From contig CAKZON010000114.1 in assembly GCA_937136425.1 (NCBI GenBank), positions 1 to 64,000 of the forward strand: a DNA stretch of 64,000 bases, in the 5' to 3' direction. Positions 24,708 through 32,886 of this stretch are shown here, in pieces. The DNA comes from an uncultured Crocinitomix sp. (GTDB lineage: Bacteria; Bacteroidota; Bacteroidia; Flavobacteriales_D; Crocinitomicaceae). Every line of letters starts with the position of its first letter. The stretch's first letter is position 1. The translations under genes were made by a program, and so were the position numbers. The notes below the pieces were generated by a model. That model worked only from the letters and a program-made list of their open reading frames with translations, had not been told where the DNA came from and made no database searches.

Positions 24708-26558
24708 ATGCTTAAACTAACACTAATTACAATACTATTTTCTGCTTTCCAATTTGGAGCATTTTCATCCGTTGTTGATAGTTTAAAAGAAATTTATCCT
24801 GATCAACCCAATGCCGAAAAGGCCCTAACACTTTGCGAACTCTGTTACCAATTGGCTTATTCAGACACCAAAGAAGCGATACATTATGGTAGATTAGGTT
24901 ACGAGGCAGCTGAGAAAACAGGAGATCAAGCATTAAAGGCACAGGCTTTAAATGACTGGAGCATTCCATATTTAGTCATGGGTGATTATGATTCGGTATT
25001 TGTGCTTTGCAACCAATCATTAGAAATTAGACAAGAGCTTGGCGATAGTGTTGGCGTAGCAAAATTGTTAAACAAAATGGCCAATGCCCAATATGAACTT
25101 GGTAATTTAGACGAATCTTTAGCTCTAAATTTACGTGCCTTAGAGATTTTTGAATCAAATGATCTAAAAGGGTTTGCGGGACGAGTGCTTTCTAATATAG
25201 GCGTCATTTATGAAAAAAGTGGGTTGTTTGAAAAAGCCTTAGTCAATTATCGCAAAGCGAAAGAAGTTGCTCTAGAAACCGATAATTCACATGCCTACTA
25301 TACTGCATTATCATCTGAAGCTGTTTGCCTATCAAAACTTGGGAATTACGCTGAAGCTGATCAAAAGTTAAATGAAGCTTTGAGCTATTATATTGAAGAG
25401 GCAAACACAGATATGATTGCAGGAGTGTATCAAAATTTAGGATTCAATGCCCGTTTGAATAAGGATACACAAAAAGGAAAACGTTATTATGAATTGGCGT
25501 ACACAACATATGAGACTAATAATAATGAATCTGGTCTAGGTACAATTTCTTGCAATTTAGGTCAAGTTTATATGGATCTCGGTCAACTAGACTCGGCGGA
25601 GACATACCTTAATAAAGGATTGGAATTAGCAAAAAAAAACCACTCATACTATCAACTTTCTGATGCCTACAAAGGGTTAATGCGTCTTGAAAACTTAAAA
25701 GGAAACTTTCAAATTGCAGAAGAATATTTTGATTTATATGAACAACAAGTCGATTCAATTTACAATTCTGAAACGGCCACTGCCATCTCAGAGATGCTGG
25801 TGAAATACGATACAGAAACCAAAGAGAAAGCACTAATAAACGAGCGCCTTGCAAATAAAAACAACCAACTGCTCCTCATCTTATCTGGTGTAATTATTCT
25901 CATATTAATTCTTTCAATTGTCCTTATTCAGTACCGGCGTAAATTATACAGAGAGAAAGTGAAAAATGAAGAGTTGCAGAGCTTAGAAAATGAACGCGGA
26001 AGAATTGCTAGAGACTTGCATGACAATTTGGGCGCCGAATTGACTTTAATTACTTCAAAAATTGATATCGAAGCTTATAAAAATCAGGAAACAACCTTGG
26101 GCCAAACGCTGGATGATATTTCTGAAATAAGTAAAAATGCAAATCACCAACTGCGAGAAACGATCTGGTCAATCCATAATTCAACTATCAGTTCACAAGA
26201 GTTGCTAAAAAAAATCAAGTCGTATTTTGATCGAATTAAAAATAGCGCTTCAATTGAACTAATAGTGACTAATGATTCACCCAACAATTCGTTTTCTCCA
26301 GCAATTGGATTGAACCTTTTCAGAATCAGTCAAGAAGCCTTGAATAATGCCGTAAAATATGCAAATGCAAGTAATGTTTCTATTAAACTAAATACTAACA
26401 GACTGGAAATTGTGGACAATGGAGACGGATTCAACCTTCAAACCGTGCGCAGAGGTTATGGTCTCAATAATATGGCAGAGAGAGCAAAAGAAACCGAAGG
26501 TAAATTAATCATCCATTCGGACAAAAACGGAACACAAATTATTTTGGAATTCAATTAA
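24708..26558 (+). CDS. TPR-containing NarX/DesK-type histidine kinase
   Basis: A signal peptide (about residues 1-21) leads to a periplasmic TPR array (about 40-345). One membrane helix follows (about 388-408) and then a cytosolic HisKA_3 kinase with His438 in RIARDLHDNLGAELT. The ATPase motifs are SQEALNNAVKYA (N box near 547), DNGDGF (570-575) and RGYGLNNM. The 616-residue layout is common in Bacteroidota. It is cotranscribed with the NarL regulator, its expected phosphate acceptor. The periplasmic ligand is unknown. Confidence 0.88.
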   Translation: MLKLTLITILFSAFQFGAFSSVVDSLKEIYPDQPNAEKALTLCELCYQLAYSDTKEAIHYGRLGYEAAEKTGDQALKAQALNDWSIPYLVMGDYDSVFVLCNQSLEIRQELGDSVGVAKLLNKMANAQYELGNLDESLALNLRALEIFESNDLKGFAGRVLSNIGVIYEKSGLFEKALVNYRKAKEVALETDNSHAYYTALSSEAVCLSKLGNYAEADQKLNEALSYYIEEANTDMIAGVYQNLGFNARLNKDTQKGKRYYELAYTTYETNNNESGLGTISCNLGQVYMDLGQLDSAETYLNKGLELAKKNHSYYQLSDAYKGLMRLENLKGNFQIAEEYFDLYEQQVDSIYNSETATAISEMLVKYDTETKEKALINERLANKNNQLLLILSGVIILILILSIVLIQYRRKLYREKVKNEELQSLENERGRIARDLHDNLGAELTLITSKIDIEAYKNQETTLGQTLDDISEISKNANHQLRETIWSIHNSTISSQELLKKIKSYFDRIKNSASIELIVTNDSPNNSFSPAIGLNLFRISQEALNNAVKYANASNVSIKLNTNRLEIVDNGDGFNLQTVRRGYGLNNMAERAKETEGKLIIHSDKNGTQIILEFN

Positions 26559-26755
26559 TTTCATTTTTCTTACATCATCACATTAGTTCTGATCTCATTT
26601 ATCACCTGATAAGATTTACTATTTTTATTCATATTTACAGTTATTATTCCGTCCCATAAGTTTGTAGAATATCCTTATATTTTACTATTCAAATTGAATA
26701 GAGATTTAAAACCCTACCTTTATACTTGCAATTAGCTCAGTTTAAACTTGTAACA

Positions 26756-27232
26756 ATGAAAATTTCAATAATAGTATTACTTATTTCTATCACTCTTTTA
26801 AACTGTAATAAGAATGAGCATGAGAATAAAGATTTTTATATAGACAATATACATGACCAATTTATGGGAGCGTATAATTTTACAATTTGGAAAAGTCGTA
26901 CAGAAGATCATTCTATGGTTTACAATTTTAGTGACAAGTATTCTGCAAGCGGCAATATTAGTAAGTTTAATGAAAAGAAAATAAGTTTAGATTATATGCC
27001 TGACTCATTTTTGCCTCCTGATAGTATTTGGCTTTATGAAAGAACACCAGATACTCTTCTTTTATCCATTTTTGATGAAAAAATATTGAGTTATCCAGAA
27101 TATGTCGAACAGAATAACGAACGTGGGTTTAGCGGAGGATTTGTTGATAACGATTCTATTATCATACACTATGGTGTTTGGGGTGCTGACTACAGCTATT
27201 CGACAAGAATTGCAGGAAAGAAAATTGAATAG
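26756..27232 (+). CDS. lipoprotein of unknown function, 158 aa
   Basis: From the ATG at 26756 the protein begins MKISIIVLLISITLLNC with a lipobox cysteine near residue 17, then a polar linker and a beta-rich mature domain with several Trp and Tyr residues. An upstream ATG at 26726 is in frame but spoils the signal sequence. No family is recognised. It stands alone on the plus strand between the kinase operon and the tRNA. Promoter elements were not resolved in the 197 bases upstream, which contain no other gene. Confidence 0.6.
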   Translation: MKISIIVLLISITLLNCNKNEHENKDFYIDNIHDQFMGAYNFTIWKSRTEDHSMVYNFSDKYSASGNISKFNEKKISLDYMPDSFLPPDSIWLYERTPDTLLLSIFDEKILSYPEYVEQNNERGFSGGFVDNDSIIIHYGVWGADYSYSTRIAGKKIE

Positions 27233-27351
27233 TTAATTTACCTAAGAGTTGCCAGACATAAAATCTAAAAAAGCATCATTATTGAATTATGCTTGCAAGT
27301 ATTTTCATTTTTCGAAATTACTTTGATAGAAAAAGGAATATAATTAACCAA

Positions 27352-27386
27352 AAATCCCCTTACTAAAAATAGTAAGGGGATTTTTT
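27352..27386. terminator. bidirectional intrinsic terminator
   Basis: TCCCCTTACTA (from 27355) and TAGTAAGGGGA form a strong stem with an A- and T-flanked loop. T runs occur on both strands. It lies six bases past the 3' end of the minus-strand tRNA and also downstream of the plus-strand lipoprotein, so it can serve both transcripts. Confidence 0.8.
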
Positions 27387-27392
27387 CACTAG

Positions 27393-27473
27393 TACCCGAG
27401 GCCGGGCTCGAACCGGCACTCCAATGGAACACGAGTTTGAGTCGTGCGCGTCTACCAATTCCGCCACTCGGGC
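27393..27473 (-). tRNA. tRNA-Leu (anticodon CAA)
   Basis: On the minus strand the cloverleaf reads: acceptor GCCCGAG with matching CTCGGG (the first pair G-U), a D arm with GGTAGACGC, the anticodon stem CACGA/TCGTG around loop CTCAAAC, a class II variable arm, and a T arm GCCGG-TTCGAGC-CCGGC. The anticodon is CAA, read as leucine, and the long variable arm fits tRNA-Leu. CCA is not encoded at the end. Confidence 0.95.
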
Positions 27474-27588
27474 ATTTTTAAAAGACCTTTGTCTTTTTTG
27501 CGGATGGCAAATGTAAGAAAAAAATAAAATTGCTCCCTTATTTATTTAAAAAGAATCGAAAATTTATTTCCCGCTCTCTTTTTACTTC

Positions 27589-28611
27589 TTATTTGAATGG
27601 ATTGCGGAATTCCTTTTTCTTTAAAAACTCTTTATCTGTCAAACAGTTTAAGAATTGAATCAAATCAGCTGTTTGCTCTTGATTTAAGGTAAAAGGCTTC
27701 AATATTTCGCTTTTATTTTTGTGCACAGCTCCTCCAGTTTGATAATGTGCAATAACCTCCTCTAAAGTTGCAATACTGCCATCATGCATATAGGGTCCAG
27801 TAAGCTCAATATTACGCAAAGTTGGTACTTTAAACATGGCTCTATCTGACTCCAGTTTAGTTACACGCTGTCTTCCAGAGTCGGCATAAACTTCGTATAA
27901 TCCATTATTTGTAGTTGAATAATTCGTAAAATTAAATCCTGAATGACATTCAGTACAATTGAGTTCATTAAAAAACAAATTCATTCCACGCTTTTCAGAC
28001 TTGTTCATTACATTTCTACCTTGATAGATTTGTTGATCGAATTTTGAATTCCCACTAATTAAAGTGCGCTCAAATGCAGAGATTGCGCGTGTAATAACAA
28101 AGGCATCTGGTTTTCGGTTATAAGCAGCAAAACTCATACGCACATAGGTTGAATCTTTACGTAATAATTTAGCAATTTCAACAATATTAAAAGCCATTTC
28201 TGCATGTTCACCAATTGGTACCAAAACTTGCATTTCCAACGTTTTTAAATGCCCATCAAAAAGCAAGGTTGGGTTATAGGCTACATTTGCTAAAGTAGGC
28301 GCATTGCGCATTGCTAAGCGATCTTCCACTCCTGGGGTAATTGATCGATTATCTGCAAATGCTAAAGTCTGATCATGGCAAGACGCACATGAAATACTGC
28401 TGTCAATAGAAAGTATTGGATCATAAAAAAGCATTCTCCCTAAATCAACGCGCTCTTGTGTTAATTCATTTCCTTCAGGCATTGTAGGAGCCGGAAATCC
28501 TTTAGGAATTTCTAATTCATAAGTAGACACTTCGCCACCTTTATTCTTTCTTATAATTCCGCATGACAAAAGAATAGCGAACAAAGTAAATATGTAAATG
28601 CTTCTTTTCAT
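27589..28611 (-). CDS. di-haem cytochrome c peroxidase / MauG-family lipoprotein
   Basis: A 340-residue protein with a lipobox at LLSC-G (Cys17). Two haem c sites are visible: CASCH (75-79) and CTECH (219-223). Family landmarks include LGRMLFYDP, PTLANVAYNP, LTGPYMHDGS and the C-terminal QTADLIQFL. The family couples two haems for hydrogen peroxide reduction or, in MauG and MbnH members, protein oxidation. The setting, with an MbnP-like protein divergently encoded nearby, makes an MbnH-like role plausible. Its ATG overlaps the stop of the Usp-like gene. It probably resides in the periplasm, anchored to a membrane. Confidence 0.85.
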   Translation of the reverse strand: MKRSIYIFTLFAILLSCGIIRKNKGGEVSTYELEIPKGFPAPTMPEGNELTQERVDLGRMLFYDPILSIDSSISCASCHDQTLAFADNRSITPGVEDRLAMRNAPTLANVAYNPTLLFDGHLKTLEMQVLVPIGEHAEMAFNIVEIAKLLRKDSTYVRMSFAAYNRKPDAFVITRAISAFERTLISGNSKFDQQIYQGRNVMNKSEKRGMNLFFNELNCTECHSGFNFTNYSTTNNGLYEVYADSGRQRVTKLESDRAMFKVPTLRNIELTGPYMHDGSIATLEEVIAHYQTGGAVHKNKSEILKPFTLNQEQTADLIQFLNCLTDKEFLKKKEFRNPFK

Positions 28612-29375
28612 GATTTAATTAGAATCAAAGGTACTTTAATACGGGCTAAATTCGAAATTTCAGCCGATTTGATGTACTCAATTATAATCAAGTCACAATT
28701 TTTCAACTTAGTGAACTCAGCAATTCCCTCATCATGACGTTGCGAATTAAACACTTCAATTCGTGTTTTATTGAAGCCTGATTGATTAATGGATTTTTTT
28801 ATGCGATTGACACTACTACTTGTTGATTCAAATTCTTTCTGTGTATTAACAAAAAGGAAATGCTTGTGTAAGTCAATTTGATTAGAAAGCCTCAAAATTA
28901 AGTTTAGCGTAACTTTTTTCAATGGTTTTTGAAAACAAGAATTAATGACTAAATCATTAAATTGACGAGGATCAATAAAGGTTGATAACAACATTATATT
29001 TGTTGCTTTAACCCAGTTGGCAATATCCAATTTCCAAAATGATTTTGAATCCCACAGAAGCAAGTCTTCCGAATTACAATTGAGAGCGACGCTCTCTAAC
29101 TCCTCCTGCACTATAATTCGTTTTGATGCATTAACACCGCAACTTCGCAAATCTCTTAACAAACCGTCAAACTTTTCACGAGCATTCGCAATTTTCAGTT
29201 TACAATCGGGATGTCTATCTTTTGCCGTTCTCGATAAAAGACTCCACTCTGAAGGTCCTTGCACATGATACAAAAACTCAACTTGAACGTTAAAGAAAGT
29301 TGCTATTTTAATTGCTGAATCGATCACGTGTTGATGATCAGAATCAGCTGCCGTGAAGGCAATAATTTTAAACAT
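28608..29375 (-). CDS. universal-stress-protein-like protein
   Basis: The start MFKIIAFTAADSDHQHVIDSAIKIA and a VNASKRIIVQEE central segment follow the alpha/beta pattern of Usp proteins, with two Usp-like halves in 255 residues. The ATP-binding Gly motif (GxxGxxxxSVS) typical of active Usp domains is not evident, so nucleotide binding is uncertain. The second half ends with DLIIIEYIKSAE and VPLILIKS. It is cotranscribed with the di-haem peroxidase (four-base overlap) and lies 75 bases downstream of the HYC_CC_PP gene. Confidence 0.6.
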   Translation of the reverse strand: MFKIIAFTAADSDHQHVIDSAIKIATFFNVQVEFLYHVQGPSEWSLLSRTAKDRHPDCKLKIANAREKFDGLLRDLRSCGVNASKRIIVQEELESVALNCNSEDLLLWDSKSFWKLDIANWVKATNIMLLSTFIDPRQFNDLVINSCFQKPLKKVTLNLILRLSNQIDLHKHFLFVNTQKEFESTSSSVNRIKKSINQSGFNKTRIEVFNSQRHDEGIAEFTKLKNCDLIIIEYIKSAEISNLARIKVPLILIKS

Positions 29376-29450
29376 ACTATTTGATTAATCTATTTTTAAA
29401 TGAACAAACACTCCAGTTTAAAACTGAAGAGATCAATTAAAAGCGAACAA

Positions 29451-29912
29451 TCAAATACGAAACACTTGATAAAGAACAGAGAGATTTTCTCTGGGAAGTG
29501 GGGGCTGATAAATGCGATACCCTGGCTCAGCATCACTAGTTTCTGCTGAAAAATAATCGCAAAGAACGTATAAAAGAACAGCGTTAACCGTTTCAATGTT
29601 TATTGAGCCATCCGTTTCAGCAACATCACCCGGCACATCATAATTAAAGCGTTGGTTATGACAGCATTTTTTCTTGCAAACACCTTCTTGATTCTCATCT
29701 TCGGAAGACATTTTTTTCTTACATTTTTTATGACAAGAGGATGCATCAACCTCCTTATTCGAAGACACATTCATATCACAACCGTCTGCTTCAAAAAAAG
29801 AAATATCTTTTATTGAATTCTTACAAAAATGGACATCAAAAGTAAATCCAATGCTTGACAATACAATGAGTGGCAGCAGTAATAATGGACCTATTTTTCG
29901 AATTATTTTCAT
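29451..29912 (-). CDS. HYC_CC_PP family protein
   Basis: Starting from ATG 29912 (MKIIRKIGPLLLLPLIVL), the protein has a signal anchor and then the family landmarks: VHFC in place of HYC, KKKCCHNQ for the CC motif, and IYQPPLPRE for the PP motif. The cysteine-rich middle (CHKKCKKK, GVCKKKCC) could bind a metal ion. Such proteins are found in flavobacteria next to metal-related and TonB-dependent genes, but their function is not established. It is the first gene of the minus-strand arm of the divergon facing the MbnP-like gene. The longer frame upstream to 30014 has no credible start. Confidence 0.75.
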   Translation of the reverse strand: MKIIRKIGPLLLLPLIVLSSIGFTFDVHFCKNSIKDISFFEADGCDMNVSSNKEVDASSCHKKCKKKMSSEDENQEGVCKKKCCHNQRFNYDVPGDVAETDGSINIETVNAVLLYVLCDYFSAETSDAEPGYRIYQPPLPRENLSVLYQVFRI

Positions 29913-30099
29913 CTTTGAATTAGTAAAGATAATCAATTTTAACAATGGTAAAAACCACCTATGCTTTATACTAAGATGCATTCTTTCAAAAACCCCTAAT
30001 TTACAGAGGTTCAAAACCGCAGATCAATAGGCTTTCAATACCTATTAATAAATAATTCATTTAATGATCCAACATAATTTCACTTACTTATCAAATATC

Positions 30100-30118
30100 C
30101 TTAACTTAGTACGTTAAG
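30100..30118. promoter_or_regulatory. inverted repeat in copper-type divergent region
   Basis: CTTAAC (30100-30105) and GTTAAG (30113-30118) are exact inverted half-sites with seven bases between them. They lie about 40 bases upstream of the MbnP-like start and about 190 bases upstream of the HYC_CC_PP start, so a regulator bound here could influence both. The repeat is short and chance is possible. Confidence 0.35.
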
Positions 30119-30157
30119 TATGAACATGCCAAAAATGGTTGTTCTAAACTTCTGATT

Positions 30158-31123
30158 ATGAAAAAATTAATTCTTTTAGGGCTTATCCTTATAACTGGAG
30201 TATTTGCAAATGCACAAACTGACGTCAGTCTAAAAATCAATCACAAATTAGGATTTGAAGATTTTACATTAGGTGCTGTTGGAACCAATAATTTAGGATA
30301 TGATTTTAAAGCATCACGTTTACAATATTACCTATCTCAAGTAACAATCATTCATGATGGCGGAACAGAAACGGCAGTGCCATTAGAGGTTTTAGCATTG
30401 ATTGAACCCCAAGAAGAAATTTCAACAACAATTGAATTAGGTAGTTTTGACGTAACTACAATTGAGTCTGTTCGTTTTTATATTGGTGTTCAAGAACCGG
30501 AAAATAACGCTGATCCATCTTTATGGCCAGAAGATCATCCTTTAGCTCCAAAGTCTCCAGAAATGCAATGGGGTTGGGCTGCAGGTTACCGATTTGTTGC
30601 TTATGAAGGAACTTCAGGTGCTGGATTTGGTAGTTATTTTGGATTACACGGACTAGGCAACGAAAACTACTTTGAAGTTTCTACAGATGTTGAAGTTGAG
30701 GCAGTGGGAGAAGCTTTAGTAATGAATGTGATGGGAGATTATTCTCAAGGATTAAATGACCTAATTTTAAATACTGATAATATATCACATGGCCCAACAG
30801 GAGCAGCTCAGCAAATTTTATTCAATTGGAGAGATGATGTTTTTGGTCTTTTTTATTCTGAATTACCAGAAGAAACAAAGGTTTTAAACTGGAGTATATA
30901 TCCTAACCCTTCTACAGAGAATGTTACGGTTAATTTTGCTAAAGAAACAGAGGTTGATCATGTAACAATCACTAACGTATTAGGTGAAATTGTTCAAACA
31001 ATAGTTGTTCCATTAAATCAGCAACAATTAGAGATTAGTATTGAAGAGGCTGGAATTTATTTTATTAATGCAATGAGTAGTAACGAAGAAATGTTAGCTA
31101 CTGAAAAATTGGTAATTGAATAG
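30158..31123 (+). CDS. MbnP-family protein with T9SS sorting domain
   Basis: A 321-residue exported protein. A signal peptide (1-20) precedes an MbnP-like domain (about 21-230) with the family signature DHPLAPKSPEMQWGWAAGYRF near residues 126-146, including Trp138 and Trp140. The last 75 residues are a T9SS type A sorting domain (SIYPNPSTENVTVNFA, GIYFINAM, EKLVIE). MbnP proteins bind copper through a kynurenine made from Trp by the di-haem enzyme MbnH; whether that holds here is inference. It faces the operon carrying a di-haem peroxidase across a shared promoter region, suggesting a secreted, oxidised metal-binding surface protein. Confidence 0.8.
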   Translation: MKKLILLGLILITGVFANAQTDVSLKINHKLGFEDFTLGAVGTNNLGYDFKASRLQYYLSQVTIIHDGGTETAVPLEVLALIEPQEEISTTIELGSFDVTTIESVRFYIGVQEPENNADPSLWPEDHPLAPKSPEMQWGWAAGYRFVAYEGTSGAGFGSYFGLHGLGNENYFEVSTDVEVEAVGEALVMNVMGDYSQGLNDLILNTDNISHGPTGAAQQILFNWRDDVFGLFYSELPEETKVLNWSIYPNPSTENVTVNFAKETEVDHVTITNVLGEIVQTIVVPLNQQQLEISIEEAGIYFINAMSSNEEMLATEKLVIE

Positions 31124-31133
31124 AAGATTGGGG

Positions 31134-31526
31134 TTAGGCAAATATTTGAGCTAGACTTGCTGAAGTGAGCGGCTTATGAATAACCTTTTTAACTTCAGGC
31201 ATCATTGCAATTTTCATCATTAATATATCCGAATTTCGGCTCGTTAAAAAGTAGACTTCAATATCTTCATTGTCCTCAATTTTCATCCGTTCGATATACT
31301 CGGTCAATTCCATCCCCTCTAAATAAGGCATTATTTCATCTAAAAACACCGTCGTTTTTTTGTTTGAATAATTATTGCCAGAAAACTCTCGCTTTAAAAA
31401 TCGCAAGGCTTCCTCGCTATTGTCAATAATAGAAATATCAATGTCATTATTCCAACTTCTTATTAGCGCCTCGTGTGTAACATTGTCTTCAGTATTATCA
31501 TCTATTAAAATTACCTGACTGTTCAT
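31134..31526 (-). CDS. single-domain response regulator receiver
   Basis: A 130-residue receiver domain without output. The acidic pair in LIDDN (about residues 8-11), the phosphoacceptor Asp in TVFLDEIMP (about 62-67) and the conserved Lys in IHKPLT are present; the Thr/Ser switch lies in YFLTSRNS. It resembles CheY-type shuttles. A paralog lies 125 bases upstream on the same strand. No kinase is adjacent. Candidate partners are orphan hybrid kinases elsewhere in the genome. Confidence 0.85.
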   Translation of the reverse strand: MNSQVILIDDNTEDNVTHEALIRSWNNDIDISIIDNSEEALRFLKREFSGNNYSNKKTTVFLDEIMPYLEGMELTEYIERMKIEDNEDIEVYFLTSRNSDILMMKIAMMPEVKKVIHKPLTSASLAQIFA

Positions 31527-31651
31527 TCTCCTCGTTTTTTTTGTTCAAGATAGTGCGAACTTACACAGTAATTATAACCGCTCTATTAAACGACAAGATT
31601 AATTGATAAAATGACCAAAACCTGTATTAAACACCTAGAAAACAAACCCTT

Positions 31652-32041
31652 CTATAAAGAAATCGACTCGATTAACGCTGCAGTTAATGGCTTATGAATT
31701 ACACGCCTTACACTTGGCATAATAGCAGTCTTTTCTAATAATGATGAAGAAGTATCGGTAGTTAAGAAGTATACCTGAACTTGATTATTCTTGATCATTT
31801 CCATACTTTCCAATGATTCCATGATTTCTACACCGCGAATTTGCGGCATAATTTCATCCAAAAAAATGGTTGTTTTCATTTCCAAAGATTTCTTGGAAAA
31901 TTCTTGTTCCAAAAATTTCAGAGCTAACCTGCTATTATCAATAATGGAAATCTCAATGTCTTCATCAAAGTTTCTCAACATCTGTTCATGCAGTACATTA
32001 TCAACGGGGTTGTCGTCGATTAGAATCACGTGGCTTTTCAT
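31652..32041 (-). CDS. single-domain response regulator receiver, paralog
   Basis: A 129-residue receiver-only protein. It has the same pattern as its neighbour at 31134: LIDDN, FLDEIMP with the phosphoacceptor Asp, YFLTTDTS and IHKPLT. The two are clear tandem paralogs, but surface residues outside the catalytic pocket differ. Without an output domain it likely acts in phosphotransfer or protein-protein signalling. It is 110 bases from the DUF4252-like gene upstream, too far to infer an operon with it. Confidence 0.85.
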   Translation of the reverse strand: MKSHVILIDDNPVDNVLHEQMLRNFDEDIEISIIDNSRLALKFLEQEFSKKSLEMKTTIFLDEIMPQIRGVEIMESLESMEMIKNNQVQVYFLTTDTSSSLLEKTAIMPSVRRVIHKPLTAALIESISL

Positions 32042-32151
32042 CTTAATCGTTTTTCTAAAAATAGAAAAGAAAACTATTCAACTAAACCGCTTTTCCATTA
32101 AGCGACACATTAAACAGATGAAATACATAATTGATAATCAATCATTTCAAA

Positions 32152-32631
32152 TTACAGCTCTTTCGCCAACATTGGTAAGTACTGAATTTGCTTTTCGCTT
32201 AACTTACCTTTACCCAAAATGAGAATAAACTGTGATTTAGTTTCTACTATTCCAATTATTTTGCGGACTTTGCCCCGTTTTTCAACTCCGTAAACAGAAA
32301 CTTTTCGTACCCCATCTTCATTAACCAATAGCTTAGAATAATCCCCTTTAGCTGAAACGGCTTGCTTAGCATATTTTTTTACACGCTTTTGATCGCCATT
32401 GTAATTCAAATATTTTAAAGCGGTTAAAGATTGCAAAACATCAATTGCTTCTTCCTCATCATCATCCAACATTAACGAAGCCATTTTTGGAGGTATAGCT
32501 CTAGCTTCCATTCCAATATCATTTTTATGCGCCTTGTAATAATCATTAATTGGTGTAGCAAAAACTACTATAGAAAACACAATACCAACCAAACTTAATA
32601 CTAATTTTAACTTATTTCTTCCCCTATTCAT
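32152..32631 (-). CDS. DUF4252-like exported protein, 159 aa
   Basis: A hydrophobic N-terminus (about residues 9-26) could be a signal anchor. The rest matches the DUF4252 layout loosely: IPPKMASLMLDDDEEEA, then ALKYLNYNGDQ, a GDYSKLLVNEDGVRKVSVYG strand-turn, and IIGIVETKSQFILILGKG. The acidic cluster DDDEEE is notable. DUF4252 proteins occur next to RNA polymerase sigma factors in Bacteroidota, but none is visible here. Assignment is tentative; function unknown. Confidence 0.5.
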   Translation of the reverse strand: MNRGRNKLKLVLSLVGIVFSIVVFATPINDYYKAHKNDIGMEARAIPPKMASLMLDDDEEEAIDVLQSLTALKYLNYNGDQKRVKKYAKQAVSAKGDYSKLLVNEDGVRKVSVYGVEKRGKVRKIIGIVETKSQFILILGKGKLSEKQIQYLPMLAKEL

Positions 32632-32832
32632 ACTCTACCTGTTTTTAATTTCTTACTTGCATTTATATAATGCTTAGCGCAAAAAATGGTTACAGCTAAA
32701 TCTTTTAGATAGTATACAAATTGGATTATTTATTTTAAATAAATGAACAATAAAACCGAGAATTAAAATGAAATAGAAATTTATAAATTGTTTGTTTTTA
32801 ACATGTTATAATCTACCAATCACTTAAAAAAC

Positions 32833-32864
32833 AAATCCCTCGCTACCGAAGCAACGAGGGATTT
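32833..32864 (-). terminator. intrinsic terminator of the PKD/T9SS gene
   Basis: AAATCCCTCG and CGAGGGATTT pair over ten positions and are followed on the minus strand by a T-rich run (GTTTTTTAAG). It lies 22 bases beyond the stop codon of the 854-residue secreted protein. Confidence 0.75.
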
Positions 32865-32886
32865 CAAACCAACATTTATCTGTAAC

